Assembly (NCBI RefSeq): GCF_019753045.1
Contig: NZ_JAIELN010000010.1
Span: 62,001 to 126,000, forward strand
Direction: 5' to 3'
DNA from: Hyphomicrobium sp.
GTDB taxonomy: Bacteria; Pseudomonadota; Alphaproteobacteria; Rhizobiales; Hyphomicrobiaceae
Length of the DNA stretch: 64,000 nucleotides
The translations under genes were made by a program, and so were the position numbers. Positions 43,358-52,286 of the stretch are shown in pieces. The notes beneath the pieces were generated by a model. It worked only from the letters and a program-made list of their open reading frames with translations. It was not told where the DNA came from and searched no databases. Position 1 is the first letter of the stretch. The number at the start of each line of letters is the position of its first letter.

Positions 43358-44947
43358 TCATCTTTTCTTTCCGGGAAGCCCGGGGAATTTCGGCATTCCG
43401 CCGCCGAGGCCTGGAAGGCCTTTCGGTAGTCCGCCACCAAGGCCCGGAAGGCCACGGCTGAGACCGGGCGGAAGGCTCGGCATGGACCCGCCGCCACCAG
43501 CGAGGCCCTTGGCGACCTGCTCCTTGAGTTCGGGGGGAAGCTGTTCGAGCGCCTTCGGGTCGAGCTTTGCGAGATCGGCCTGCATCGCCTGCATCTCGGC
43601 TTCCGAAGGCCCACCACCGGTGCGCCCGAGGAATTTGTTCAGCATGCCGCCGTTGCGGCCCATGGTTTTCATCATGTCCGCCATCTGGCGGTGCATCTTG
43701 AGAAGCTTGTTGAGTTCTTCGACTTTGGTGCCCGAGCCCGCCGCGATGCGGCGCTTGCGCTTGGCGTCGAGAATTTTCGGATTGCGCCGTTCCTTCGGCG
43801 TCATCGACGAAATGATCGCCCGCTGATGAATGAGGCTCTTGTCGAGACCGGCTTCGTTGATCTGGCCTTTGATCTTGGCGACGCCCGGCAACATGCCAAG
43901 CACGCCGCCCATGCCGCCGAGCTTCTGCATCTGCTGCAATTGATCGGAAAGGTCTTCGAGGTCGAACGACCCCTTCTTCATCTTCTCGGCGATCTTCGTC
44001 GCTTTTTCGACGTCGATCGTTTGAGCCGCCTTTTCGACGAGCGAGACGACGTCGCCCATGCCGAGAATGCGCGAGGCGATGCGGCCCGGATGGAAATCTT
44101 CGAGCGCGTCCCACTTCTCGCCGACGCCGATCAGCTTGATGGGCTTACCGGTTACTGCGCGCATCGATAGCGCGGCGCCGCCGCGGCCATCGCCGTCGGC
44201 ACGGGTCAGGACGATGCCTGTCACGCCGATATGGCCGTCGAAGGCTTTGGCGGTATTGACGGCGTCCTGGCCGGTCAGCGAGTCAGCGACGAGAAGAACT
44301 TCGTGCGGATGGATCGCGGCTTTGACGTCGCGAACCTCATCCATGAGCTCTTCGTCGACGGTGACGCGGCCGGCGGTGTCGTAAATGATGACATCGAAGC
44401 CGCCGAGCTTGGCTGCGTCTTCCGCGCGGCGGGCGATCTGAAGCGGATTTTGGCCGGCGATGATCGGGAGCGTCGCGACGCCTGTCTGCTCGCCGAGGAC
44501 GCGCAGCTGTTCCTGTGCTGCCGGTCGCCGCGTGTCGAGCGACGCCATCAGCACTTTCTTGCGATCGCGGTTCGTCAGGCGGTAGGCGATTTTCGCGGTG
44601 GTCGTCGTCTTGCCCGAGCCCTGCAAGCCGACCATCAGGATGCCGACGGGCGGGGCCGCATGGAGGTCAATCGGCTGCGCATCCGAGCCGAGCATCGCCA
44701 CGAGCTCGTCGTTGACGATCTTGACGGCCATCTGACCGGGCGTGACGGAGCGGAGGACTTCGGCGCCGACGGCCTTGGCTTTGACCTTCTCGGTGAAATC
44801 CTTGACGACATCGAGCGCGACGTCGGCTTCGAGAAGGGCGCGGCGAACTTCGCGCATGGCCTCGACGACGTCGCTTTCGGTCAGCGCGCCGCGTCGTGTC
44901 AGCTTATCAAGGACGCCTGAGAGGCGTTCTGTCAGCGATTGAAACAT
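43358..44947 (-). CDS. ffh: Signal recognition particle protein Ffh
   Basis: A 529-residue SRP GTPase. The N domain begins MFQSLTERLSGVLDKLTRRG. The G domain has MVGLQGSGKTTTTAKIA, DTRRPAAQEQL, DTAGRV, TRADGDGRGGAAL and GVGEKWDALEDF. The M domain is Met-rich, with the RNA-binding SGT motif (RRIAAGSGTKVEELNKLLKMHRQM). The last 60 residues are Gly/Pro/Leu-rich (GLPGLGGGLPKGLPGLGGGMP), longer than in E. coli. It targets inner-membrane proteins cotranslationally to FtsY, which is encoded 4 kb away. No 4.5S RNA gene was seen here. Confidence 0.96.
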   Translation of the reverse strand: MFQSLTERLSGVLDKLTRRGALTESDVVEAMREVRRALLEADVALDVVKDFTEKVKAKAVGAEVLRSVTPGQMAVKIVNDELVAMLGSDAQPIDLHAAPPVGILMVGLQGSGKTTTTAKIAYRLTNRDRKKVLMASLDTRRPAAQEQLRVLGEQTGVATLPIIAGQNPLQIARRAEDAAKLGGFDVIIYDTAGRVTVDEELMDEVRDVKAAIHPHEVLLVADSLTGQDAVNTAKAFDGHIGVTGIVLTRADGDGRGGAALSMRAVTGKPIKLIGVGEKWDALEDFHPGRIASRILGMGDVVSLVEKAAQTIDVEKATKIAEKMKKGSFDLEDLSDQLQQMQKLGGMGGVLGMLPGVAKIKGQINEAGLDKSLIHQRAIISSMTPKERRNPKILDAKRKRRIAAGSGTKVEELNKLLKMHRQMADMMKTMGRNGGMLNKFLGRTGGGPSEAEMQAMQADLAKLDPKALEQLPPELKEQVAKGLAGGGGSMPSLPPGLSRGLPGLGGGLPKGLPGLGGGMPKFPGLPGKKR

Positions 44948-44984
44948 TCAGCCTTCGAAACCCGTGCTTCCAACTCGTTTCGGT

Positions 44985-45057
44985 CGTCATCCCCGCGGAG
45001 GCGGGGATCCGCCCAAGCCTGACACCTGGATGGATCCCGGCCTTCGCCGGGATGACG
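44985..45057. repeat. Interspersed palindromic element (TCATCCCCGC...GCCGGGATGA type)
   Basis: CGTCATCCCCGCGGAGGCGGGGATCC at the left end is mirrored by GGATCCCGGCCTTCGCCGGGATGACG at the right end, with each end also forming its own hairpin. The spacer is about 20 bp. Elements with these ends are, from memory, common intergenic repeats in alphaproteobacteria and resemble small non-autonomous mobile units. It lies just upstream of ffh, in a 374-bp gap (44948-45321) where I see no gene. Confidence 0.75.
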
Positions 45058-45321
45058 TTAGATGTGGGAACGTCCGTTCCATGCGCAAAGCCGTAGCGTG
45101 CGCAAAGCACAAACGCACCCGGGAGCGCCACGCGCCGCCGGATGTTTACCCCCCTGCCTCCCGGACGCTTTTCGCGAAAAAAGGCCATGTGCAGGGCGGC
45201 GGCTCTGAAGTCAGGGCCGTCGGAATGGCGTGGGTATGGGGGAAGTAGGAGAGGAAGTCAATGAGTCGCAAAAGCCGCTCTTGCCAGATTTGAAATCCGG
45301 CAAGCGCGGCAAGCACTAGCT

Positions 45322-45621
45322 TCAGCGCTTCTTCATCAGGACATGCAAGTCGCCGTCCTTAACCTTGCCGATAGCGGTATATCCTTTTTCGGAGAGATTA
45401 GTGACCAGGAGAAGATCCCGGTCATTCGCAAATGACGAATTTGCGTCGATGGCGGACGCCAGCTGTTGCGAGTTTTTCGAACTTTCAATCAAAAAGAACG
45501 AGGTCGGTTCGGCCCAATAAGTCGAACTTGTTTCCTTTTTGATTGCCTCGTTCACAGAGTTCCAGCGCGTCTGATAGCTGGAATCTTCGTGTATGCGGAA
45601 AGTTATTGCGTGAATAGACAT
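45322..45621 (-). CDS. Small conserved-looking hypothetical protein
   Basis: A 99-residue protein in an AT-richer patch. The secondary-structure pattern looks like beta-alpha-beta-alpha-beta-beta: IHAITFRI, RWNSVNEAIKKE, SFFLIES, QLASAIDA, DLLLVTNL, YTAIGKV. That order resembles a small ferredoxin-like fold such as found in Cas2/VapD-type proteins, but no catalytic residues are evident and no neighbouring cas or toxin genes exist. I vaguely recall similar short proteins annotated only as hypothetical. The ATG at 45621 has a good AGGAG upstream, so it is probably expressed. Function unknown. Confidence 0.65.
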   Translation of the reverse strand: MSIHAITFRIHEDSSYQTRWNSVNEAIKKETSSTYWAEPTSFFLIESSKNSQQLASAIDANSSFANDRDLLLVTNLSEKGYTAIGKVKDGDLHVLMKKR

Positions 45622-45824
45622 TAGTTCTTCGTCTCCTAAGAAGAAGACGGGCTCTTGACAAGCTCAAAGGAGACGAGAGACTACCACCTGCGTTCACCAG
45701 AACGATTTGCTTGTTTCCGCGCCCGCTTCAGGGTTTCGGAAAACGCAATCGAGGTCGTTGGGACTGGCAGGTCTTGGCGGCCTCGCTACTATTAGAACGC
45801 ATGCCGAACATATGGACGAAAAAT

Positions 45825-45855
45825 GACTCAAAATCAAGCATTTGAGTCAAATGCT
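45825..45855. repeat. Overlapping perfect palindromes with GANTC sites
   Basis: GACTCAAA (45825-45832) pairs with TTTGAGTC (45841-45848), and the overlapping GCATTTG-AGT-CAAATGC (45839-45855) forms a second, mutually exclusive hairpin. Two GANTC sites, the CcrM methylation target, lie in the arms. It sits between pagL and the small hypothetical gene. Confidence 0.5.
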
Positions 45856-45899
45856 ATGCGCGGTCGCCTAACCGCAAATTTGAAATCTGTTCAATTAAT

Positions 45900-46466
45900 T
45901 TAAAAGCGGTAGCCGTAGCGGAGGCCGATGCGGTCCATGCCTTCGTTATATTTCTGGGTGTAGGCGTTCGACATGTGCTCGAAATAAACCGAGACGTCGG
46001 AATGTTCGTCCAGATGGTAACCAACTTCCATCGGGATGTGGAACAGGACGCGCGAACCCAGCCACTTCTTGTCGGGATCGGAGCCCGGTCCGCCGATTTC
46101 GCCGTCGTGGATGGCGGCGCCAAGGCCCAGCCCAAAGAACAGCCCGGACGGGCAGTCGCCCTGCCAGCGGGCGTCGATGTAGCCGTCGCTGGTGTCGCCG
46201 CGGGTGTTGATCGAGCCGCCGATGACCGGCCGGACGGCGCCCCAGGGTAGCGCCCAGGCCGCTGCAAACTGGGCTTCGATATTGATATCAACGGCGTTGT
46301 GCTCAACCTGGAAGCCGCTCCAGAGGTCCGGCACGTCGTGGGCGAGAACGCCGATTTTGAGAGCGTAGAGAAGGCTTTCGGCCGACGCGCCGTTCATCGC
46401 TCCGACCGCCATGATGGCGGCAAGACCGGCTGTCGCCGCGATGCGCGCGTAAACCCTCAATCCCAA
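45900..46466 (-). CDS. Acyloxyacyl hydrolase / lipid A 3-O-deacylase (PagL family)
   Basis: About 188 residues with a signal peptide (YARIAATAGLAAIMAVGAMNGASA), so an outer-membrane barrel is expected. The PagL catalytic motif is in VYFEHMSNAYTQKYNEGMD: His and Ser in HMSNA, and the Glu of NEG as the probable triad member. The C-terminus RIGLRYGYRF ends in Phe, as outer-membrane barrels do. PagL removes a 3-O-acyl chain from lipid A. The start is uncertain: TTG 46466 gives a normal signal peptide, while the frame is open to a GTG at 46565. The 46467-46970 gap upstream holds no gene I can support. Confidence 0.82.
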   Translation of the reverse strand: MGLRVYARIAATAGLAAIMAVGAMNGASAESLLYALKIGVLAHDVPDLWSGFQVEHNAVDINIEAQFAAAWALPWGAVRPVIGGSINTRGDTSDGYIDARWQGDCPSGLFFGLGLGAAIHDGEIGGPGSDPDKKWLGSRVLFHIPMEVGYHLDEHSDVSVYFEHMSNAYTQKYNEGMDRIGLRYGYRF

Positions 46467-46970
46467 TGCCCCGTCCCCGATGACTGAAGGAGTACTTGTG
46501 CGGGATTTCGGTATTTGCGCAAGGCGCGAACCGCAGAAACTCGAGCCGGCTTGCACCCCTGTCACACCGTCCAGTCGGCCTAATTGCTAACTTTGCAGGG
46601 CCGCGTGCGTCCGCTTGCTTTGCCTGCCCCAAGCGCGCGCCAATCTGAAAACGCGGCGTTCGTAGGCTCGCTCGTCGGGGGTGAGGCAAATACAACCGTA
46701 GCAATAGCAAGGGCGAGCGCGGGCCAGGGCGATTCTGAAAAGGAGCGGGTTCGACGATGGTTGCGCCATTTATGTTCTCATGGGATTTGAGCGACGCTCA
46801 CAGTTCGTTCAACTAAAACAAGCATTTGCGGCACTCTAACGGGCAAGCCAGGACGATTGTTCCGCCCGGAGGACAAGGTAATTGCCGTGATGTCGATCAT
46901 AGCGCGACCGCTTCGCTCCGTGACCCTGTTCCGATTGTCATTTTTTGCGCTTCTCGCCATATAGGCTCAC

Positions 46971-47840
46971 ATGAATACCGCAACGACACTTCCTTTCCTC
47001 AAAATGAACGGACTCGGCAACGAGATCGTCGTTGTCGATTTGCGCAATAGCTCGCGGACGTTCACGCCGGAAGAAGTCGCGGCGGTGGCCGCGGATCGCA
47101 TTTCGCGGTTCGACCAGATGATGGTTCTGCACGCGCCCAAAACGGCGGGCACCCTATCGTTTGTGCGCATTTACAACGCCGACGGATCGGAAGCCGGTGC
47201 ATGCGGCAATGGCATGCGCTGCGTCGGCTGGTTTCTTGCCCAAGGCGGCGCGGGCGAGCACTTTCTGGTCGAAACGCGCGCAGGCGTTCTCGACACGGTC
47301 GTCAAAAATCAGGCGTCGATAACCGTCGATATGGGTGAGCCCAAATTCTCGTGGCAGGACATTCCGCTGGCAGAAGAATTCCGCGACACGCGAGCCATCG
47401 AGCTGCAAGTGGGGCCGATCGACAATCCGGTCTTGCATTCCCCGTCCGTCGTCAATGTCGGCAATCCGCATGCGATCTTCTGGGTCGAGGACCTAGATCT
47501 CTACGATCTCGGGCGATTTGGGCCGTTGCTCGAGAACCATCCTATTTTTCCGGAGCGCGCGAATATCTCGCTGGCGCAGGTGACGTCTTCGGAATCCATT
47601 CTCGTCAGAACGTGGGAACGCGGAGCGGGCTTAACGTTGGCATGCGGCTCGGCGGCGTGCGCCGTGGCGGTTTCGGCTGCGCGGAAGCGGCTCACCGGCC
47701 GCCGCGTTAAAGTAACCCTGCCTGGCGGCGATCTCATGATCGAGTGGGCGGCCAATAACCACATCCTCATGACAGGCCCCGTGGAGTTCGAGTACGAGGG
47801 CGCGATCGATTTCTCCAAATTGGCAAAGGTGTCGGTTTAA
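46971..47840 (+). CDS. dapF: Diaminopimelate epimerase
   Basis: A 289-residue epimerase converting LL- to meso-diaminopimelate for lysine and peptidoglycan. The start [17 protein letters not shown], the first catalytic Cys in [26 protein letters not shown] and the second catalytic Cys in [14 protein letters not shown] are all present. It is the first gene of a run dapF-mtaB-ftsY-yciB-yciB on one strand. ATG at 46971. Confidence 0.95.
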   Translation: MNTATTLPFLKMNGLGNEIVVVDLRNSSRTFTPEEVAAVAADRISRFDQMMVLHAPKTAGTLSFVRIYNADGSEAGACGNGMRCVGWFLAQGGAGEHFLVETRAGVLDTVVKNQASITVDMGEPKFSWQDIPLAEEFRDTRAIELQVGPIDNPVLHSPSVVNVGNPHAIFWVEDLDLYDLGRFGPLLENHPIFPERANISLAQVTSSESILVRTWERGAGLTLACGSAACAVAVSAARKRLTGRRVKVTLPGGDLMIEWAANNHILMTGPVEFEYEGAIDFSKLAKVSV

Positions 47841-47896
47841 TCCGATGCCCGGCTCCGCTTTCGCGAGCGCCTCTCAAAAGGACGACGACGAAGCTT

Positions 47897-49159
47897 ATGT
47901 CCGAACCCGAAGTGATAACGCTCGGCTGCCGGCTGAATGTTTATGAATCAGAGGTTATGCGGCGTCACGCGCGTGAGGCGGGGCTTGATAACGCCGTCAT
48001 CGTCAATACGTGTGCAGTGACAGGCGAAGCCGTTCGCCAGGCCGCGCAGACCGTGCGCAGGCTGCGACGCGAGAGACCGGACGCGCGCATTATCGTTACC
48101 GGCTGCGCGGCGCAGATCGAGCCTCGCCGCTTTGCCGATATGGCCGAAGTCGATCACGTCATCGGCAATGGCGAGAAGATGAAGGCGGAGACATTCGCCG
48201 GCTTGTCGACATCGACGAGCGAGCGGGTTCTCGTGAACGACATCATGAGCGTGCGCGAGTCGGCGCTCCATATGATCGACGGCTTTCATTCCCACACGCG
48301 CGCGTATTTGCAGATTCAGAATGGGTGCGATCATCGTTGCACGTTTTGTATTATTCCGTACGGCCGCGGTCCGTCGCGCTCGGTGCCTGCCGGCGAAGTC
48401 GTCACGCAGGTGCGTGGGCTCGTCGAGCGTGGATACCTGGAAGTCGTGCTGACGGGCGTCGACATCACGTCTTATGGCCGCGATCTTCCGGGGGCCCAGA
48501 CACTCGGGCAGCTCGTGCGGCACGTGTTGAAGCATGTGCCGGAACTCGTGCGCCTGCGCCTGTCGTCGATCGATCAAGTCGAAGCCGATGCCGATCTGAT
48601 GATTGCGCTCGGCGAAGAGGAGCGGTTGATGCCGCATCTGCATTTGTCGCTGCAAGCTGGCGACGATCTTACGTTGAAGCGAATGAAGCGGCGGCATCTG
48701 CGCGCCGACGCGATTGCGTTTTGCGAGAAAGCGCGGTCGTTACGGCCCGACATCGTGTTCGGCGCCGATCTCATCGCGGGGTTTCCAACCGAAACGGATG
48801 ACATGTTCGAAAATTCTCACAGCATCGTCGATGAATGCGGACTCACGTATCTTCACGTGTTTCCATTTTCTGCTCGCCAAGGGACGCCTGCAGCGCGTAT
48901 GCCGCAAGTTTCGGGGAACGTCGTGAAGGAGCGCGCAGCGAAGCTTCGCGCCAAGGGCAGCGAAGCGCTTGCTTCATATCTCGAAAGTCAGCGGGGACAG
49001 GTGGTTGAAGTGTTGGTCGAACGCGACGGCAACGGACGTACGCCGCAATTTGCAGAGGTTCTCATGCAGGGCGAGCGTGTTCACAGTGCTGGCGCGATCG
49101 TGAGCGCCCACATCAAGCGCGTGGATGCGCAACGGCTCGTCGGCGAGGTTTGCGCGTGA
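47897..49159 (+). CDS. mtaB: tRNA t6A37 methylthiotransferase MtaB
   Basis: A 420-residue radical-SAM methylthiotransferase. The N-terminal UPF0004 domain has cluster Cys in TLGCRLN, NTCAVTGEA and TGCAAQ. The radical-SAM motif is IQNGCDHRCTFCIIPYGRG. The LRLSSIDQ and LHLSLQAGDD segments and a C-terminal TRAM-like domain complete it. The NTCAVT form and the short TLGCRLN start fit MtaB (ms2t6A37) rather than MiaB or RimO. It overlaps ftsY by 4 bp. Confidence 0.92.
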   Translation: MSEPEVITLGCRLNVYESEVMRRHAREAGLDNAVIVNTCAVTGEAVRQAAQTVRRLRRERPDARIIVTGCAAQIEPRRFADMAEVDHVIGNGEKMKAETFAGLSTSTSERVLVNDIMSVRESALHMIDGFHSHTRAYLQIQNGCDHRCTFCIIPYGRGPSRSVPAGEVVTQVRGLVERGYLEVVLTGVDITSYGRDLPGAQTLGQLVRHVLKHVPELVRLRLSSIDQVEADADLMIALGEEERLMPHLHLSLQAGDDLTLKRMKRRHLRADAIAFCEKARSLRPDIVFGADLIAGFPTETDDMFENSHSIVDECGLTYLHVFPFSARQGTPAARMPQVSGNVVKERAAKLRAKGSEALASYLESQRGQVVEVLVERDGNGRTPQFAEVLMQGERVHSAGAIVSAHIKRVDAQRLVGEVCA

Positions 49160-50253
49160 GCGAACCCAAGGAAAAAGGCAAAGGGATCTTCGGCCGCTTT
49201 TTCAAAGGTGCGTCGGAGCCTGCCCCCGAACAAGACGCGAAGCGCAGCGAAGACGTTGTTCCGTCAGTTGCGGCGGATGACGTTCCGCCGCCGCCCGCCG
49301 CCGCCAAAGACATCGCACCCCCAGCCGAGCCGCCGGTGAAGCAGAGCTGGTTTCAACGGCTGAAGTCAGGTCTTGGCAAAACGTCGTCAAAATTGACGTC
49401 CGGCATCACGGATCTTTTTTCGAAGCGAAAGCTCGACGCCAATACGCTCGATGATCTCGAAGATCTCTTGATCCAGTCGGATCTCGGTCTTGAGACGACG
49501 AGCCGGATCACGAACGCGATCGGCAAGGGGCGCTTCGAGAAGGGCATTTCCGCCGATGAGGTGCGAAACGTTCTCGCGACCGAAGTCGAGCGGGTGCTGA
49601 CGCCCGTCGCCAAGCCGCTTGTCATGGAACCGTCGCATAAACCGCATGTGATCATGATGGTCGGCGTCAACGGCACGGGCAAGACAACGACGATCGGCAA
49701 GCTCGCCAACAAATTCAAATCGGAAGGAAAATCGGTTGTGCTCGCCGCGGGTGATACGTTCCGTGCGGCGGCCATAGACCAGTTGAAGGTATGGGGCGAG
49801 CGTGCAGGCGTTCCCGTCGTCGCGCGTGAGGTTGGCGGCGATTCCTCAGGATTGGCGTTTGACGCCTTGAAACAGGCGCAAGCAACTGGCGCGGATGTGC
49901 TTTTACTCGATACGGCGGGGCGGCTGCAGAATAAGCAGGTGCTGATGGAAGAACTCGAAAAAGTCACACGGGTTCTAAAGAAGCTTGATCCGAGCGCACC
50001 GCACGACGTTGTGCTTGTGCTTGATGCGACGACAGGTCAGAACGCCCTGAACCAAGTCGAGGTTTTCCGAGAACGCGCCGGTGTGACAGGCTTGATCATG
50101 ACGAAACTCGATGGGACGGCTCGCGGCGGCATTCTTGTTGCGATCGCTGCCAAGTTCGGTTTACCGGTGCACGCCATCGGCGTGGGAGAAGGGGCGGACG
50201 ATCTGCAGGCCTTTTCGGCAGCGGATTTTGCGCGGGCCATCGCAGGCATCTGA
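49156..50253 (+). CDS. ftsY: Signal recognition particle receptor FtsY
   Basis: A 365-residue SRP receptor GTPase. The A domain is short and Pro/Ala/Glu-rich (about residues 1-60). The N domain follows (SWFQRLKSGLGKTSSKLTSGITDLF). The G domain has MVGVNGTGKTTTIGKLA, DTFRAAAIDQL, DTAGRLQNK, TKLDGTARGG and GVGEGADDLQAF. It docks Ffh-bound ribosomes at the membrane. GTG start 49156 overlaps the mtaB stop (GTGA). ffh lies about 4 kb away on the other strand. Confidence 0.95.
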   Translation: MSEPKEKGKGIFGRFFKGASEPAPEQDAKRSEDVVPSVAADDVPPPPAAAKDIAPPAEPPVKQSWFQRLKSGLGKTSSKLTSGITDLFSKRKLDANTLDDLEDLLIQSDLGLETTSRITNAIGKGRFEKGISADEVRNVLATEVERVLTPVAKPLVMEPSHKPHVIMMVGVNGTGKTTTIGKLANKFKSEGKSVVLAAGDTFRAAAIDQLKVWGERAGVPVVAREVGGDSSGLAFDALKQAQATGADVLLLDTAGRLQNKQVLMEELEKVTRVLKKLDPSAPHDVVLVLDATTGQNALNQVEVFRERAGVTGLIMTKLDGTARGGILVAIAAKFGLPVHAIGVGEGADDLQAFSAADFARAIAGI

Positions 50254-50276
50254 GTTCGCGGGGAAACGGAACACAT

Positions 50277-50945
50277 ATGACCCAAGACTTAAATATCGGG
50301 AATCCTCCACTGATGAAGGCACGCAAGCGCTTCTTTCCATTCAACGCCGAGCAGACGATCAACATTCTCAGTGAGTTCGGCCCGTTGGTGACGATGTTCG
50401 TCGTCAACGCATTCTTCGGCATCAACGCGGGGACCTGGGCGCTGATCGGCACGACGTTTTTGTCCATCGGCGTGATGCTTTACATGTTCCATCGGCCGCC
50501 GATTTTCCCGCTTATCGCGTCGAGCGTCACGATCGTCTTTGCGGCTCTGACGCTCATCACGCATGACCCGATGTGGGTTCAGATCAAAGTTACGATCTTC
50601 AATGCTCTGTTCGGTGTGTTCCTGATTTCCGGGCTTTGGCTGAACCAGAACTTTTTCAAATATGTTTTCGAGAAAACGTTCCATTACACCGATGAAGGCT
50701 GGCACAAGTTCACGTGGAGCTTCGCGCTCTTCTTCTTTTTGACGGCTGCAGCGAACGAATACGTTCGGCAGACCTTTCAAGAAAACCGGATGTACGAGAT
50801 TTTGGGCCATGAAATGGACGGTGTGAACGTCTGGATCCTGTTCAAGGTCGCGATCGTCCTGCCGGTGTCCGGACTTTACGCGTGGATCCTCACCAGGTTC
50901 ATGCAGAAATATCGCCTCCCAGATCCGGCGCACGTTGAAGGCTAG
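50277..50945 (+). CDS. YciB/IspZ-family inner membrane protein (divergent copy)
   Basis: A 222-residue protein with about six membrane segments. The family pattern is clear: [74 protein letters not shown]. Compared with the next gene it has changes at conserved positions and an insertion in [20 protein letters not shown]. YciB (septation protein A) affects envelope synthesis and division in other bacteria. It starts 24 bp after ftsY and ends 6 bp before a second member of the family. Confidence 0.85.
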   Translation: MTQDLNIGNPPLMKARKRFFPFNAEQTINILSEFGPLVTMFVVNAFFGINAGTWALIGTTFLSIGVMLYMFHRPPIFPLIASSVTIVFAALTLITHDPMWVQIKVTIFNALFGVFLISGLWLNQNFFKYVFEKTFHYTDEGWHKFTWSFALFFFLTAAANEYVRQTFQENRMYEILGHEMDGVNVWILFKVAIVLPVSGLYAWILTRFMQKYRLPDPAHVEG

Positions 50946-50950
50946 AGAAC

Positions 50951-51562
50951 ATGTCGGATCAGCAAAAGATGCCAGGTACGAGCGATGAGCCGCAGTTCGA
51001 TCGCAAGCAGCTGATCAAGCTGCTCATCGAGCTTGGCCCGCTCGTCGTTTTTTTCATCGGCAACAGCCGCTTCGGCATCTTCGCTGGGACCGGGGCCTTC
51101 ATGGTCGCGACGGTCATTTCGCTTGTGGCTTCGCACTTCCTGCTTGGGCGGATCGCCACGATGCCGCTCGTTACCGGCGTCTTCGTGCTGGTGTTCGGTG
51201 GCTTGACGTTGTGGCTGCAGGACGACCATTTCATCAAAATCAAGCCGACCATCGTCAACGGTCTCTTCGCGGCAATTCTATTCGCGGGGCTTCTCTCGGG
51301 CCGTCTGTTTCTCAAGATCGTATTTGGTGACGTCATGCGCCTCTCGGAGGAGGGCTGGCGAATTCTGACGCTCAGATGGGCGTTATTCTTCGTATTTCTC
51401 GCGATCCTCAACGAAGTGATGTGGCGGCTGTTCTCCACCGACACGTGGGTGGCATTCAAAGTTTTCGGTATTATGCCGATAACATTCCTTTTCGCACTCG
51501 CCCAAATAGGCCTTCTGAAGAAATACGAGGCCGCAGCCGGCGATGGGCCTAACGCGCCGTAA
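50951..51562 (+). CDS. yciB: Septation protein A / YciB (canonical copy)
   Basis: A 203-residue membrane protein with about six helices. [28 protein letters not shown] at the start, [30 protein letters not shown], and [27 protein letters not shown] match the usual YciB/IspZ sequence. It is adjacent to a more divergent paralogue, giving a tandem pair. The C-terminus is short and polar. It ends the dapF-ftsY gene run; the next gene is a MarR regulator about 220 bp on. Confidence 0.9.
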   Translation: MSDQQKMPGTSDEPQFDRKQLIKLLIELGPLVVFFIGNSRFGIFAGTGAFMVATVISLVASHFLLGRIATMPLVTGVFVLVFGGLTLWLQDDHFIKIKPTIVNGLFAAILFAGLLSGRLFLKIVFGDVMRLSEEGWRILTLRWALFFVFLAILNEVMWRLFSTDTWVAFKVFGIMPITFLFALAQIGLLKKYEAAAGDGPNAP

Positions 51563-51710
51563 TTCGCGAGTCCGCGTCGGCGCCTTTCTGTTATTCGCAA
51601 ATTTTTGAACGCCGTTTGCCTTTTCACTGGACGGAGCACTCCGCGTAGTATTTCTTGGCAGGAACTACCGGACTAAACGTTGGGTTTGATCATTTCGCCT
51701 TATCGCTGAG

Positions 51711-51730
51711 CCACGATTTTTGAGTCGTGG
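51711..51730. promoter_or_regulatory. Palindrome upstream of the MarR gene, possible operator
   Basis: CCACGA-N8-TCGTGG is a perfect 6-bp dyad with half-site centres 14 bp apart. It lies 53 bp before the chosen MarR start (8 bp before the alternative one), a common place for an autoregulatory MarR site. It includes one GANTC sequence. Confidence 0.5.
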
Positions 51731-51782
51731 AACTTCGATGAATCTTTCGGGGGGAGATGGGTGGAATGTACTGGGGCATGGA

Positions 51783-52286
51783 ATGGCACGAGATACAATC
51801 AACCGCCTTGAACGGTCGCCTTTGCATCTTCTACACCGAGCCGGACAATGTGCGGCTGAAATCTTCCAGAGTGAACTTGGCGAGGATGATCTAACACCTC
51901 GCCAGTATGCGATCTTGCTGACGGTCGCTAACAACGAGGGCGTAAGCCAGACTCAGCTCGTGGAGCTGACAGGCATCGACCGCTCGACACTGGCGGACGT
52001 GGTCCGCCGCATGCTCAAGAAGGGCTTGCTTCAACGCCGCCGTACGCGGGACGATGCGCGAGCCTATGCCGTCAAGGTGACGGACGAGGGTGCGAAAGTT
52101 CTGAAGGCGCGCGATCCGCTTGCTCGCAAGGTCGATGAGCGCATCCTGTCGGGGCTGCCCGCAGCGCAAAGAGACCGGTTTCTCCAGGATCTCGGCGCGA
52201 TCATTCAGACGCTCAACCGCCTGAAAGAAAAAGAGAGCGCCGGCAAATCTGCGGACGCTCCCTCTGCTCAGCGGCGTGGAGCTTAA
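51783..52286 (+). CDS. MarR-family transcriptional regulator
   Basis: A roughly 167-residue winged-helix regulator. LHLLHRAGQCAAEIFQSEL is the dimerisation helix. The helix-turn-helix is EGVSQTQLVELTGIDRSTLADVVRRMLKKGLLQRRR, followed by the wing TRDDARAYAVKVTDEG with the conserved DxRA. The ligand and targets are unknown. I used ATG 51783 (MARDTINRLE), preceded by GGGG; the ATG at 51738 would add 15 residues. Its stop overlaps the convergent asd stop by 4 bp. A palindrome at 51711-51730 may be its operator. Confidence 0.87.
   Translation: MARDTINRLERSPLHLLHRAGQCAAEIFQSELGEDDLTPRQYAILLTVANNEGVSQTQLVELTGIDRSTLADVVRRMLKKGLLQRRRTRDDARAYAVKVTDEGAKVLKARDPLARKVDERILSGLPAAQRDRFLQDLGAIIQTLNRLKEKESAGKSADAPSAQRRGA

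Noticed and set aside
44964-45248. 94-codon plus-strand frame and opposing frames over the palindromic repeat
   Set aside because: The sequence encoded is the repeat itself; the protein has no family resemblance and the frame exists because the repeat lacks stops.
45262-45312. Hairpin CTTGCC...GGCAAG resembling part of a tRNA
   Set aside because: No full cloverleaf, no T-loop sequence and no acceptor stem can be drawn.
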